Shown: in pieces, positions 1-8,104 of the stretch
How positions within the stretch are numbered: the first letter of the stretch is position 1
Layout: each line of letters begins with the position of its first letter
Source: an uncultured bacterium
GTDB lineage: Bacteria; Planctomycetota; GCA-002687715
Direction of reading: 5' to 3'
Assembly: GCA_902826835.1 (NCBI GenBank)
Contig: CADEGH010000032.1
Span: 1-56,677 of the forward strand
DNA length: 56,677 nt
Program-made: the position numbers and the translations under genes
Notes under the pieces: generated by a model
Seen by the model: the letters and a program-made list of their open reading frames with translations, nothing else
What the model was told of the DNA's origin: nothing
The model's database searches: none

Positions 1-1
1 C

Positions 2-1073
2 CTAGGACTCGCCCTGGGGCAAGGATGCAATCGCGGCAAACGCAGTCTCAGCATTGGTTGCCTTGGCGGCGAGCATGAGCCAGGCCCTGAGCTGTCCAGG
101 TTCTCCCGTCGAAATTCTGGAATCCACCGATTCGGGGACGTCCCCGAATCGGGCGCGGAGGACCACCAAGAGGCAGTCTCTGAGAGCTTGGAGTTTACCT
201 TGAGACTCACCCTGGCGAACTCCTTGCTCAACGCCTCGCAAGATTCCTTGTTGGACTCCTTGCTGGATCCCCTCGGCCCGACCTTGGTTTCGCATGAGGT
301 CGCTGTATCTCACGAAGTCTTCTGCCACTTCATCGCCTCCGGATCGGGCCATGGCGTCGACAACCGCACCCAACGCGGGCGCGTCGCGAAACCGCTCCAA
401 GTATCTTATCAGTAAGCCGAGTTCCTCATGACCGGACGGGCGGGTCAGGAGTCGGCGGAGCGGAATCGCAAAGACCGCAATTTTCTCCACCAATGCTGAA
501 TCCCGGCCACGCTTCAGGAAGAAAGCCGTCAGTGCTGCCAAGGGCGAGTGGTTGATGATCTTTGCGAGGATTTCTTCGTCGGGGAGGGCCGCGAGATCAG
601 TGACCAGATACCTCAGTTCCGGGAGAATCGGGCGCAGCCGGTTGATGAGCTCGGGGCTTCCCGCCATCAGTTCCGAAAGCCGCCTGGGGGCGGCCCAGGG
701 TTTCGAACCGTGGTGCAAGACGATGGGCAAGATGATCGGAATCGTCGTGGCTTTGGCGTGATCGGTTCGCCACCACCTCCAAATTTCGAGGAGATAGGAA
801 AGCAGGCAATGCCATGAACCGCTGCTCTGAACTTTGGTGCTCCATCAAGATGTACACAAACCCGGGGCGCTCCGCCGCTCCGACCGAAAATAGGAGATCC
901 ACCTCTTTATTTCGGAATTCCTCCGTCACAAAGCTCCGCGGCACGAGCTTCAGAGTCTCGAGCTCCAAGGCCTCCAGGATCTCCGCCGGCAAGAACGCCC
1001 GCAGATGAGCTGCGGCCTCCTCGGCCCGCCCGAACACCGCCCTCACCAATGAATCGTGCTCCTGCTCGCTCAT
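2..1073 (-). pseudogene. Rpn/YhgA-like PD-(D/E)XK nuclease, frameshifted
   Basis: Recombination-promoting nuclease family (often labelled putative transposase). The N-terminal half reads from ATG 1073 (MSEQEHDSLVRAVFG) through the conserved core NKEVDLLFSV and ILMEHQSSEQRFMAL, which carries the acidic and E/Q residues expected of the PD-(D/E)XK fold. The family's next block, YLLEIWRWW then LPIVLHHG, is in a different frame and runs to the stop at 2-4, ending with the QG-rich repeats typical of the family. The frames change near 803-812, by one extra base or two missing bases. No slippery heptamer is visible, so this is a decayed gene or a sequencing error rather than programmed frameshifting. 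The upstream frame stays open to 1235, so a slightly longer N-terminus is possible. It is divergent from the variable-protein gene at 1339. Confidence 0.8.
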
Positions 1074-1338
1074 CCACTTCGCAGACTCCGCCGGGACGTG
1101 AGCAGCCACGGAATTGCGAATCTCTATCCGAGCGCCAAAGCCAGTCGGGCGAGCGTTCCGGTTTTCATTAACGGTACATTTCTCCGTCGCCCGTAACATT
1201 CCAAGGCATCCGGTGGTCATCCCACCATCGACCATCCACCCCAGGAGTGCGAATCAGCACGTCCACCACGATTGGGGGCCTGCCGGACAAGGGTCGTCGA
1301 GAGTCGCCTTTGAGGTCGCCACCGGCTACGATGCCGGC

Positions 1339-3153
1339 ATGAGCGCGACGGATCGGACGCACAAGGACTTGCGACTCTGGCGCCGCGTCGATGCCGCAAC
1401 CCACTGGATTCTGGCGCAGCTACGTCCGCTCGATCACTGGGTCCAAAAGCGCATGCGACACGATGCCCAAGGGCATTTTGTGCGACTGACAGTCCCGATG
1501 GTCCTGGCGCTGCTAGGCCTAGTGGATTGGACCCTTCTCGATCGTGGGGTCTGGCGGAATTGCGGAACGTCCTTTCTTGCCTGGGAGTTTGCGGGCAACG
1601 CCGAGGCCGCCGTGCACGCCCTCGATCAACATTTTCGTTCTCTCGAATCTTGGGCGGGAGAGCCATTCGACACTCAGGGGTTTGGGTTCCTACCCCTTCG
1701 ACGTCTCACGATCGGCGCGCTCGTCGTGGGAGTCGGCATCCTCGGTCTTTGGGCCCTGCGTCAGTCGTTGGCTCGCATCGCGTTGCCCAAACTCCGATCG
1801 GTCGGACTCGGAGACCTACCGACCGCTCAACCGATATCACGTTTATTGTGGTTCATGATTCTGGTCGGACAATCCACGCTCGGCTTGATCGGCCTGAGCT
1901 TTTACTGGCAGTCCAGGGCGTTCTGGAAGTCGGGGTCCTTCGGCCTCGATCTCGACCGGGAACTTCTAGCCCATCGCCTGCTGCCTCCGCTCACGACCCT
2001 TGCCGCCCTCGTCGCGTGGGCCGCGGGCCTCTGCGGCGTCTTCCACCTCGTCTGGCTCGGCATCAAGGAATTGCGCCCCTCCCGCGCGGGCGCCCAGGTT
2101 TGGGCCCGGACGCCATCTTCCGCCTCGCTCTCTCGTGCGCTTCAGCGACTGCGATCGACCCCGGCTCACCGCCGCGCCCTCCCGGTGGCTCTGGCGAGTG
2201 GCCTCGTCTTCTCTTCCGCAACCTGGTGGTTCGCTCCCACCTGGGCTTCCACCGCGGTCGCCGTGCTTTTGGTCACCGCCTTGATGGTGCTCGTGATTGC
2301 CGCCTTGACCACGCGGCCAACCCGGGTGTTTGCCCCGACGGCCACTGCCATCAAACCGACTCCGAGGTTGCACCGATCAACCATCGTCGACTTGGTGACC
2401 ATTCCCTCCGGCTCGTTCTTGATGGGCAGTCCGCCATCCGAAGAGGATCGACACGGTGATGAGAGCCCAGTGCATCCCGTTCGTCTGAGCGCGTTCCAAC
2501 TGACGGCCACGCCGATCACCGAATCGCAGTGGAATTGCGTCATGGAGCCGAAGCGGACAATCGGGGATCTCGAGAAGGCGCTTCCGAGAGCGGCTGTGAG
2601 TTGGTTGGATGCCGTCCGGTTCTGCAACGCGCTCTCCAGGCTGGAAGGGCTGAAGTCAGCCTATGTGATCCGACCGATCCTGCTTCGCCGGCTGCCCTGG
2701 GTCGACTCAGCAAGGCTTGTGCGCTCGCGAAGCGGTTACCGCCTCCCCACCGAAGCCCAGTGGGAGTATGCCTGTCGGGCGGGGACCACCACCCGGTATT
2801 CGTCAGGAAACTCGATGACCGACCTGGGCCGCATCGGTTGGTTTCGCGACAACAGCGCGGGTCACCGTGTTCTCGTTGCCCAAAAGCCTCCCAACAAACT
2901 CGGCCTCTACGACATGCACGGAAACGTCTGGGAGTGGTGTCAGGATTGGTACGGCGCCTACGAGGAGCATGAATCGGAAGATCCCGACGGCCCGCCCAAC
3001 GGCTCCGGCCGCGTGCTGCGCGGCGGGTCCTTCTGGGTCGGTGCCTGGTGGTGTCGTTCCGCCAGCCGCAGCGGGTGGAGCCCCGGGCTCAGGCTCGACT
3101 ACGTCGGCTTCCGGGTCGTCCTCCCGGTCCCCCCCGAGTCGGGTAGGCCCTAG
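1339..3153 (+). CDS. Multi-pass membrane protein with C-terminal FGE-like lectin-fold domain (DGR variable protein 1)
   Basis: 604 residues. I chose ATG 1339 (MSATDRTHKD) because the open frame upstream has no coding character and would run into the divergent gene's promoter. Residues about 50-335 hold five or six hydrophobic segments (for example around LALLGLVDW, ALVVGVGILGLW, WFMILVGQSTLGLIGL, LAALVAWAAGL, AVAVLLVTALMVLVI). From about 349 to the end is an FGE-sulfatase/SUMF1 fold: IPSGSFLMGSP, YRLPTEAQWEYACRAG, GLYDMHGNVWEWCQDWY, VLRGGSF, CRSA, VGFRVV. The two cysteines of true formylglycine-generating enzymes are not both present (only the C of CRSA), so a ligand-binding lectin role is likelier than catalysis. 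Residues 558-600 are a DGR-type variable region, listed separately. Family identity is clear; the role as a membrane-anchored diversified receptor is inference. Confidence 0.88.
   Translation: MSATDRTHKDLRLWRRVDAATHWILAQLRPLDHWVQKRMRHDAQGHFVRLTVPMVLALLGLVDWTLLDRGVWRNCGTSFLAWEFAGNAEAAVHALDQHFRSLESWAGEPFDTQGFGFLPLRRLTIGALVVGVGILGLWALRQSLARIALPKLRSVGLGDLPTAQPISRLLWFMILVGQSTLGLIGLSFYWQSRAFWKSGSFGLDLDRELLAHRLLPPLTTLAALVAWAAGLCGVFHLVWLGIKELRPSRAGAQVWARTPSSASLSRALQRLRSTPAHRRALPVALASGLVFSSATWWFAPTWASTAVAVLLVTALMVLVIAALTTRPTRVFAPTATAIKPTPRLHRSTIVDLVTIPSGSFLMGSPPSEEDRHGDESPVHPVRLSAFQLTATPITESQWNCVMEPKRTIGDLEKALPRAAVSWLDAVRFCNALSRLEGLKSAYVIRPILLRRLPWVDSARLVRSRSGYRLPTEAQWEYACRAGTTTRYSSGNSMTDLGRIGWFRDNSAGHRVLVAQKPPNKLGLYDMHGNVWEWCQDWYGAYEEHESEDPDGPPNGSGRVLRGGSFWVGAWWCRSASRSGWSPGLRLDYVGFRVVLPVPPESGRP
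3011..3138 (+). repeat. DGR variable region VR1 (3' end of variable protein 1)
   Basis: 128 bp that align without gaps to the complement of 3585-3712. There are 17 differences. One is a synonymous ctg/ttg near the 5' edge. The other 16 lie in 12 codons, all at position 1 or 2 and all changing the residue: TGG/GGG, GTC/TTC, GGT/GTT, TGG/GGG, AGC/TTC, AGC/TTC, GGG/AGG, AGC/TAC, CTC/TTC, AGG/TGG, CTC/GAC, GAC/GGC (VR1/VR2). Each pair can come from one template codon by changing only adenines (AGG, AAC, GAT or GAC). The last 40 bp, GC-rich from acgtcggcttccgg to cccccccgag, are identical, as expected of an initiation-of-mutagenic-homing end. The pattern is seen directly; adenine mutagenesis is inferred from known DGR behaviour. 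Confidence 0.9.
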
Positions 3154-3569
3154 GCCCTTGAACATTGGTTGTGCTGGAAGTCGGCAGAGTCTAATCCCGT
3201 CGGCCACGATTGCCGCCTGTCGGCCATTCTGGTCGAAGGTGAGCGATTCATGGTCTCTTGGAAATGCGGCCCGAGCGTTGAACGCGCCACTCGCGCGAGG
3301 ATGACTAGGTCAGCAGTGCGCGGCTAGGGATCACCGGGCTCGGGAAGAAGTCGGAAAGACGCCTCCCGGCGAAAGTGGCTCGGAATGCGTGGAATCGCCC
3401 GCGAGTACGGGCGAGCTTCTCGCTGGCGAGTTCGATGACGGCCGACGGGGGGCCCTCGACGCCCTGGAGTTGAGGTTTGACAGAAGCCGGCAGGTTCGGG
3501 CCGGATGCGGCGGATCCGGCCGTTTCCCGGCCGTCTTGCCGGATTCGACCACAACCCAAGCTCAAGAAT
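3154..3569. other. Non-coding spacer between convergent variable regions
   Basis: 416 bp between the stop codons of two convergent genes. No convincing gene. The first ~35 bp after each stop are still alike when read 3' of each variable region (cttga..c.t...ggttgtg..., ending near cggca), so the repeat carries a shared downstream flank beyond the coding end. A 6-bp GC hairpin follows variable region 2 and is listed separately. Downstream of variable region 1, at 3201-3215, only a weak 4-bp stem (CGGC/GCCG) is seen. No template repeat with adenines at the variable positions was found here. Confidence 0.6.
3517..3533 (-). other. GC hairpin downstream of VR2 (possible DGR homing hairpin)
   Basis: Perfect 6-bp stem CGGCCG/CGGCCG at 3517-3522 and 3528-3533, with loop GGAAA read on the strand of variable region 2. 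It begins about 51 nt past the end of that region. Known DGRs carry a GC-rich hairpin with a GNRA-like loop shortly downstream of the variable region that stimulates homing; position and loop fit, but the match is structural only. A simple terminator for the 3570-10362 operon is the alternative, though no T-run follows. Confidence 0.35.
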
Positions 3570-6500
3570 CTAGCGCCGATTCGGCTCGGGGGGGACCGGG
3601 AGGACGACCCGGAAGCCGACGTAGCCGTCCCAGAACCCGGGGTACCACCTGAAGCGGAAGGCGGAACGACACCCCCAGGCAACGAACCCGAAGGACCCGC
3701 CGCGCAACACGCGGACGGAGTCGCTGGGCTGGTCTGCCGTCTCTTTCGCGTGGAGCGGATTGTAGGTGCCTGGGTACCAGTCTTGGCACCACTCCATGGC
3801 ATTCCCATGCACGTCATGAAGGCCGAAGGGGTTGGCAGGCTTCTCGGCCACGGGGTGAGCGGACCGCAGGGCTTCCTCTTGACCTTCCCGCTTCACCAGG
3901 GAGTTGGCCCAGTACCAATCCACTCGATCCAGATCGATGTCCGAATCGCCGGACCAAAATCGAGTCGACGTACCGGCCCGACAGGCGTACTCCCACTGAG
4001 CTTCGGTCGGCAGTCGATACCCGGAGCGTTCAGGGAGGAGAGTGAGGTCGTTCGTGTCGTAGGCCGGTTCGAGCCCTTCCTTGACCGATAGAACGTTGCA
4101 GAACTGCACCGCCTCCAACCACGATACACCAGTCGCCGGGAGTTGGCTGTTGATTCCGGCTGGCCCCCACACCTCGCTCCAGCCAACCACAGACGCGTAC
4201 TGCGAACGAGTGACCTCGGTTCGTCCGATGCAAAAGCCGCTCAGGGTCACCCAATGTTGCGGCCCCTCGTCGCTCTCGTGCCCGACCTCCGATTCGGGGC
4301 TGCCCATCAAGAAATGGCCGGCCGGGATAGCGGCAAGATCGATGAGCTGGGCGGGAGCGATGTTGAGTCGGAGAGTGCTCGGGTGGGCTCTGGAAGATTG
4401 GTTGGACTCTAGGTTGGCGGTGATCCCATAACCCACTTTGGTCTTGGACTTCGCGTCGGCCTCTTGCAGAAGAACATCGGCGCGCTCAGCCACCATCGAA
4501 CCCCACTGTGCTTCAGAGGTGCGGCCGGTTCGAAGCCTGCTCAGAATCGCCTCGGCCCGGTTGGACGCATGGGTCACCACCACCACGGCGCCATCGGTGA
4601 AATGGAATGGACCTTCTCGAGCCAACCAACCTTCCAGTGCGTCAGTCGCGTCCGCGCCCAGGAACACGAGATCGACGTTCCCGCCGTCCAGGAGCCGGGC
4701 GGCGAGCTTCTGAGCGCCAGCATCTTCCTTGCTGTAGTCGAGGAGGGCGATCACCTGCCGTGGGAGACTTGGTCGCTCCGTCCGTTGCGGGTCTCGCCGG
4801 ATCCCACGGCGCAGGCAGACGGATTCACCGAACCACTCCGCGCTTGCAGCGCGTTTCGAGCTCCAGTCCACCTGCACGTCCGATCGCCCCCGCATCGGAA
4901 CAGCACGTTCGTGGACTCGCGTGCGCACCCATGCCGTCGGCCTGGCCGCCAAGGTTCCAAAACCCTGGGTGTAAGAGACGGACCCGGACAATCCGAAGTG
5001 CTCGAACTGCACTGGTCGGAACGCCTGCCATCCTGCCCACAGGGCGAGGCTTAGGCAGATGCCAGCTCCGAGCCCGAGCGTGGCCACCGCAAGTTGAGGC
5101 CACACGACGCGGAGCGTCGGTTCGAGCCCCCCCGCGGCAAAACCCAAGTGACCGAGGATCTCGCGCGAACTTTCGGCGAGGAACGGTGCCTCCCACACCC
5201 AAGGGAGTACTACGGGATGAGTCTCGTGACCGTCGAAGTCGTCTTCCGTAGATTCCGGAGAAGGAGGAGGCACCTGGTCCGCGGCGTAGTACGAGGACAA
5301 CCGGGATCGCAGGACCTCGGCATAACCTCCTTCGGCCAAAGCACGCAACGAGAGGGCAGCGTCGTTGGGATTGTCCCACAGGTTCAAGAGCGCCAGGTCC
5401 AAGGCGATGCCCGCCCGACCCAGGGGATCGGCAGTGGCATCAGACCGGGAGTCTTCGTCCTTCTGAACCTCGCTGAGCCGATTCCGCCAGAACGAGAGAG
5501 CTCGGGCTGGCCAGGAATCGGCCGGAAATCCGGCTTCGAAGGCCGTGGTCTGCATCAGCCAGGCAGGAAGTTCCGTTCTCAACCGAGGATGAAATTCGGA
5601 GAGACCACTCGTGGAGCGCACGCCGGTGAGGGATTTGATTTCCTCGAGGCGCCACGGATCGACGAGGAGTTTCATCGCTCGGCGCAAAGCGTGGGCGTCG
5701 GAGTCCGTGAAGCGTCGACCGGCAAGCGCGAGCCCGGCGGCCCAGGCTCGAAGTTCGGTATCGAGGCCTTTGGGCGGCCTTCTCCCCGTCGAGATCGCGG
5801 CGGTCGAGCCGCTCAGCCGCTGGGCCAGATCGCGAAGAGGGCACCAAACAAGGTGATGCCGGTCCAGAGCTGCCACCTTGCCGGTGGTGATCTCCCGGTC
5901 GATTCCCACCGCAACCCGCGGCCACTGGGAGAGCGAATTCCAGAGGGGCTCGAGTTCCCAGCGCTCGGTGGCGTGTTGATCGGCAGCCTCGATCCCTTCC
6001 CCCAGGGTGAGGATGCCGAGAACGACCTGCTCCCTCGCCCCTTCCGCGTGCGCGGGCGTGAACGTCTCGCCGCTGTCGTCCCAGGTGACTTCTCGGGGGG
6101 TGCGGTGGAAGCTGCCGGTGCGCACCGGCAACCCCGATCGCGTCAAATCCGTGGCGATTTCGGCCGCGACCTGGGCTACCCGGTGCGCTTCCGGATGATC
6201 CTCGCGCCACAGCCAGACCTCCCTGGGGTAACGAGCCGCCTCGTACACCAACGTGAGCACACCCCCGCCGCGGGCGGTCTTGGTCACCGTCGAACCCACG
6301 TCGATTCGCTCCGTCCACTCCTCGCTGACGAAGTGCTCCACGTTCCAGATGAGTGCCCGTTTGGTCTCAGAAGGGAGATGAGAGACCACGGTCGGGCAGG
6401 GAAGAAGAATTGCGGGGGGCGGGGGGCCTCGCTTGCGTCGCGAGCGGTAGACGACCCGTTGGGCCCGATGCCGAAGGAGAAGAAACGCCGAGAGCAAAGC

Positions 6501-7157
6501 GGCGGACAGGGTTCCCGACAGGAAACCGAGGGTCATCGCGCTCGGAGTTCTCGGCACAATCCGGATCGTCGGCAACCAATCCTCGACCCACGGCCAGACG
6601 TGGTACCAAATCGGGAGTTCGAGGGGCCGGTTCGGCTCGACTCTCAGGTCATTCGGGACGGGAGTAGTCAGGGCGGGCTCAACGGGGGGCGCTTCGGCGG
6701 CAATCGGAGGGGAGGGAACCGCGACGGGGGGCGCAGGGATCAGGTAAGGGAGCGCCAGCACCAAAAGGGCCGCCCCCGCCAAGATGGCCGGTGCTCGGCT
6801 TCGCCACGGCGAAATGGGTCGGCGAAAGCGAGGCAAGGGAGTGTCCAGCAATGGCGGAATCTGCCGGATTGGTGCCGCGGGTGCCACCGACGCTACCGGG
6901 GCCTTCTCTTCGAAGAAACCCTGAGCGAGGGCATCGCCGGCATCACCCATCCAGGACACCACTTCGCGATCGACGAGCAGCCGAGAGGATTCATCTTTAG
7001 CCAGGACCGAGACGAGAATGTGCCGCAGGGTGGATGATTCGCCCGGGGGCTGCTGGTTGAAAATGGTGTCCAGCCAGCGCATTTCCCGCACGCCGATTTC
7101 CACCCCGCGAAGCCGGAGCCGTTCCAAAAGGAGGGCGAGGGTGAGCGCACGAGTCAC
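3570..7157 (-). CDS. Membrane-anchored vWA-like protein with C-terminal FGE-like lectin domain (DGR variable protein 2)
   Basis: 1,195 residues. GTG 7157 is the likely start because GTGA overlaps the upstream stop by 4 bp. Visible parts: a cytosolic-looking N-terminus (1-120); hydrophobic segments near 125-145 (ILAGAALLVLALPYL) and 205-230 (LGFLSGTLSAALLSAFLLL); an alpha/beta region near 265-440 (VLTLVYEAARYPREVWLW, VVLGILTLGEG) that resembles the vWA-type domain found beside MoxR ATPases; another hydrophobic segment near 687-715; a second alpha/beta stretch (QVIALLDYS, VDLVFLGADATDALEGWL); and an FGE-sulfatase/lectin fold from about 938 (IPAGHFLMGSP, YRLPTEAQWEYACRAG, WCQDWY). The domain ends in variable region 2 and lacks the second catalytic cysteine of genuine FGE. 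Operon with MoxR and the TIR/CHAT-like gene suggests a diversified sensor in a conflict system; that is inference. Confidence 0.85.
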   Translation of the reverse strand: MTRALTLALLLERLRLRGVEIGVREMRWLDTIFNQQPPGESSTLRHILVSVLAKDESSRLLVDREVVSWMGDAGDALAQGFFEEKAPVASVAPAAPIRQIPPLLDTPLPRFRRPISPWRSRAPAILAGAALLVLALPYLIPAPPVAVPSPPIAAEAPPVEPALTTPVPNDLRVEPNRPLELPIWYHVWPWVEDWLPTIRIVPRTPSAMTLGFLSGTLSAALLSAFLLLRHRAQRVVYRSRRKRGPPPPAILLPCPTVVSHLPSETKRALIWNVEHFVSEEWTERIDVGSTVTKTARGGGVLTLVYEAARYPREVWLWREDHPEAHRVAQVAAEIATDLTRSGLPVRTGSFHRTPREVTWDDSGETFTPAHAEGAREQVVLGILTLGEGIEAADQHATERWELEPLWNSLSQWPRVAVGIDREITTGKVAALDRHHLVWCPLRDLAQRLSGSTAAISTGRRPPKGLDTELRAWAAGLALAGRRFTDSDAHALRRAMKLLVDPWRLEEIKSLTGVRSTSGLSEFHPRLRTELPAWLMQTTAFEAGFPADSWPARALSFWRNRLSEVQKDEDSRSDATADPLGRAGIALDLALLNLWDNPNDAALSLRALAEGGYAEVLRSRLSSYYAADQVPPPSPESTEDDFDGHETHPVVLPWVWEAPFLAESSREILGHLGFAAGGLEPTLRVVWPQLAVATLGLGAGICLSLALWAGWQAFRPVQFEHFGLSGSVSYTQGFGTLAARPTAWVRTRVHERAVPMRGRSDVQVDWSSKRAASAEWFGESVCLRRGIRRDPQRTERPSLPRQVIALLDYSKEDAGAQKLAARLLDGGNVDLVFLGADATDALEGWLAREGPFHFTDGAVVVVTHASNRAEAILSRLRTGRTSEAQWGSMVAERADVLLQEADAKSKTKVGYGITANLESNQSSRAHPSTLRLNIAPAQLIDLAAIPAGHFLMGSPESEVGHESDEGPQHWVTLSGFCIGRTEVTRSQYASVVGWSEVWGPAGINSQLPATGVSWLEAVQFCNVLSVKEGLEPAYDTNDLTLLPERSGYRLPTEAQWEYACRAGTSTRFWSGDSDIDLDRVDWYWANSLVKREGQEEALRSAHPVAEKPANPFGLHDVHGNAMEWCQDWYPGTYNPLHAKETADQPSDSVRVLRGGSFGFVAWGCRSAFRFRWYPGFWDGYVGFRVVLPVPPEPNRR
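3585..3712 (-). repeat. DGR variable region VR2 (3' end of variable protein 2)
   Basis: Inverted-orientation partner of variable region 1, same length (128 bp), no indels. It encodes residues about 1149-1191 of the minus-strand protein: invariant VLRGGSF, then alternating fixed (A-W, CRSA, PG, YVGFRVVLPVPPE) and variable residues. Variable codons are of NNC, NGG, GNC or GNT form. Third positions never differ between the copies in the variable codons, which ordinary divergence of two paralogues would not produce. Confidence 0.9.
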
Positions 7158-8104
7158 GGCAGTTTTTCGCGGTCGTCCTGGAGTTTCACGAGGGTCTCGA
7201 TTCCGGGAAGATCCCGGAGCCGGGCGGCGGTTAGTTGTGCTTGGGTGGTCTGGCCCGCGTCCAAAACCGCCAACCAGGTCAGGAGTTCGGCCAGCGAAGG
7301 CTCTCGCTCCAGGGACCCTAATGCCTGCACCCTTTGGAACTGACGGAGGGCCTCCTCCAACACGTCGTGGGGAAGCTCCCCAAACAGGGCATCTCGCCGA
7401 CGGCGGGCAATAGCCGCCATTTTTTCGAAGTTGTGTTCGATGTGAAACGCGACGCAGCGGCGAAGGAAGGCATCCGGAAGGCGGCGCTCCGCATTGCTGG
7501 TCACCACCACGATGGGCGGGCGGGTGGGATCCTTCAGTGAGATCTTCACTTTCGGCTCGAAAGGATGATCGAATTCGTGCTGATCCAGTTCGTTCAAGAG
7601 GTCGTTGGGGAAGTCACGGGGAGCCTTGTCGATTTCGTCGATCAGCAGAACGGAACGCTCACGGTCCCTGAACGCATTCCACAGAGGACCCGCTTTCAAG
7701 AATTCCCTCTGGGTCCGTTCAGCGCTCTTCGTGTCGTGGGCGTAGCGCAGATACGCCACGGCGTCGAAGTGGTATTTGAGGTCGGTCGCCGTCGAGGTCG
7801 ACTTGACATGAAAGACGTGGAGCTGGATTCCGAAGTATTCACTCAGATAGTGGGCGAGATGGGACTTACCCGTGCCGGGTTTCCCGGTCACGAGCAAAGG
7901 CGCCCCGACCGTGATGGCACAATTGACGGCGGTTTCCAGCCCCTCGTCCAAGACGTAGTCCTTGGCGCTGGAGCCGAAGTTCCGGAGGCCTTCGGGCACT
8001 TGCCTCCGGTCGAGGCGTTTCTTGGCAGAAATTGTGGACTCACCTCGACCGACCTCGCGCTGAACGATGCGGAATGGCGCACGGTCTGATTGGGGGATAT
8101 TCAT
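7154..8104 (-). CDS. MoxR-type AAA+ ATPase
   Basis: 316 residues. ATG 8104 (MNIPQSDRAPFRIVQ) was chosen because it forms an ATGA overlap with the preceding stop; the longer open frame lies inside the upstream gene. Walker A GKPGTGKSH near residue 80, Walker B SVLLIDEIDKAP, sensor 1 VVVTSNAERRLPDAFLRR with its arginine pair. These are standard for the MoxR branch of AAA+ ATPases, usually chaperone-like partners of vWA proteins. Its partner here is probably the vWA-like variable protein encoded downstream with a 4-bp overlap. MoxR proteins of this form recur in NTPase-driven conflict operons, which supports that reading of the cluster. Confidence 0.9.
   Translation of the reverse strand: MNIPQSDRAPFRIVQREVGRGESTISAKKRLDRRQVPEGLRNFGSSAKDYVLDEGLETAVNCAITVGAPLLVTGKPGTGKSHLAHYLSEYFGIQLHVFHVKSTSTATDLKYHFDAVAYLRYAHDTKSAERTQREFLKAGPLWNAFRDRERSVLLIDEIDKAPRDFPNDLLNELDQHEFDHPFEPKVKISLKDPTRPPIVVVTSNAERRLPDAFLRRCVAFHIEHNFEKMAAIARRRRDALFGELPHDVLEEALRQFQRVQALGSLEREPSLAELLTWLAVLDAGQTTQAQLTAARLRDLPGIETLVKLQDDREKLP

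Noticed and set aside
803..812. Programmed frameshift in the Rpn-like gene
   Set aside because: No slippery heptamer or stimulatory structure is visible, and the family is normally a single frame.
2385..3153. Catalytically active formylglycine-generating enzyme
   Set aside because: The paired cysteines of the active site are not both present, and the region is hypervariable between the two copies.
5094..7037. Long open frame (647 codons) on the plus strand
   Set aside because: It is the antisense of the vWA/lectin gene; low-complexity Arg/Gly composition typical of a shadow frame in GC-rich DNA, no domain.
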